25,061 nucleotides of DNA from Planctomycetes bacterium UBA2386 (GTDB taxonomy: Bacteria; Planctomycetota; UBA1135; UBA2386): NCBI GenBank assembly GCA_002343845.1, contig DDSQ01000125.1, forward strand, positions 1 to 25,061, in the 5' to 3' direction. The notes below the pieces were generated by a model, which searched no databases, was not told the origin of the DNA, and saw nothing but the letters and a program-made list of their open reading frames with translations. This document shows positions 24,457 through 25,061 of the stretch, one piece after another. A program made the position numbers and the translations under genes. Position 1 is the stretch's first letter; every line of letters begins with the position of its first letter.

Positions 24457-25061
24457 ATGATCAAGCCGCGGTTGCGGGGCAACGAGCCGTCCCGGATCTA
24501 CCTCGTCGGGGCGCACGCGACGGGCAAGACGACGCTCGCGCGCTGGGTGCGCGACCACTACGGCGTGCCGATGATCGCCGAGGTCGCGCGCGGCGTGCTC
24601 GCCGAGATGGAAGCGCGGCTCGAGACGCTGCGCACCGACATCGCCCTGGTCGATCGGTACCAGCGCGAAGTCTTCCGCCGCCAGATCGACGCCGAGAACG
24701 CCGTCGGCGGCCCGTTCGTCAGCGATCGCGCGTTCTGCAACCTCGCCTACGCGGCGCACCACAGCACGATCCTCGCCGACATCTTCCGCGACCGGCGGCT
24801 CGCCGAGTACATGCACTGGGTGCGCTCGGGCATCGTGTTCTTCCTGCGCCCGCACCGCGAGCTGGTGATCGGCGACGGCGTGCGCGCGGGCCTCGACTGG
24901 GAAGAGGTCGTCCGCATCGACGGCATGGTCAAGCTGCTGCTGGAGTTGTTCGACGTGCCGTACATCCCGGTCGAGTCGCTGTCGATGCAGGAACGCGTGC
25001 GGCTGGTGCAGCGCGTTCTCGACCTCGCCGGACTGCAGCCGATCGGCGCCGGTGACGCGGG
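24457..25061 (+). CDS. P-loop ATPase/kinase of AAA_28 (NadR-like) type, open at window end
   Basis: At least 201 codons from the ATG at 24457 with no stop before the window edge. The P-loop 'GAHATGKTTL' (18-27) is of the GxHxTGKTT kind found in AAA_28 and in the kinase part of NadR. 'FVSDRAF' (87-93) fits the Walker-B/lid region of nucleoside-kinase-like P-loop proteins. The rest ('VRSGIVFFLRP', 'LLLELFDVPYIPVES') fits the core strands of this fold. Most of the domain seems to be present, so the stop is probably close to the edge. The substrate cannot be assigned; NMN/ribosylnicotinamide kinase is one possibility, an uncharacterised ATPase another. Confidence 0.85.
   Translation, partial: MIKPRLRGNEPSRIYLVGAHATGKTTLARWVRDHYGVPMIAEVARGVLAEMEARLETLRTDIALVDRYQREVFRRQIDAENAVGGPFVSDRAFCNLAYAAHHSTILADIFRDRRLAEYMHWVRSGIVFFLRPHRELVIGDGVRAGLDWEEVVRIDGMVKLLLELFDVPYIPVESLSMQERVRLVQRVLDLAGLQPIGAGDA

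Overview
This is a GC-rich bacterial chromosomal segment, tightly packed with genes of strongly GC-ending codon use. The best guess is a Planctomycetota-type organism, inferred and not proven. The reasons are a Tat-exported Rossmann epimerase, several large secreted proteins sharing one small beta-rich module, a secreted thioredoxin-like/HEAT protein with a Gly-Asn tail, lipoproteins with unusual domain fusions, and few Shine-Dalgarno sites. I see no rRNA, tRNA, CRISPR array, insertion sequence, phage gene or integration scar. No gene-free stretch exceeds 300 bases.

Layout. 1-707 (-): amino-terminal part of citrate synthase, running off the window. 815-2557 (-): secreted subtilisin-like protease with Glu where the catalytic Asp is expected. 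2624-4921 (-): lipoprotein fusing a serine beta-lactamase/transpeptidase-like domain to a VanX-type D-Ala-D-Ala dipeptidase. An intergenic region of about 190 bp follows, holding a promoter candidate flanked by an inverted repeat. 5113-10678 (+): compact cluster of secreted CotH kinase, VTC-domain (polyphosphate-polymerase-like) protein, DUF4956 membrane protein, HlyD-like periplasmic adaptor and a lipoprotein dual-specificity phosphatase. The first four genes overlap or nearly touch. 10732-11859 (+): unrecognised anchored envelope protein.

11868-15959 (-): probable operon of a small 83-residue protein, an FtsQ-like POTRA protein, the thioredoxin-like/HEAT protein and hisS. 16218-18284 (+): Ski2-like DExH helicase. 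18291-20827 (-): miaB-ribD pair with a GTGA stop/start overlap. 20907-22022 (+): Tat-exported epimerase. 22201-23733 (+): secreted kelch-repeat protein. 23792-24394 (+): stand-alone LON substrate-binding-domain protein. 24457 to the end (+): P-loop AAA_28/NadR-like ATPase, open at the window edge.

The most unusual unit is the 5.1-10.7 kb cluster. It places a secreted kinase, a polyphosphate-type polymerase, a membrane protein, an envelope adaptor and an outward-facing phosphatase in one transcription unit. This suggests a phosphate- or polyphosphate-based modification of extracytoplasmic proteins; the joint function is inference. The adjacent divergent beta-lactamase/VanX lipoprotein with its operator-like repeat is the second point of interest. 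Across the window, many transcription-unit first genes have a -10-like hexamer only 4-11 nt before the start codon, which suggests leaderless or near-leaderless mRNAs.
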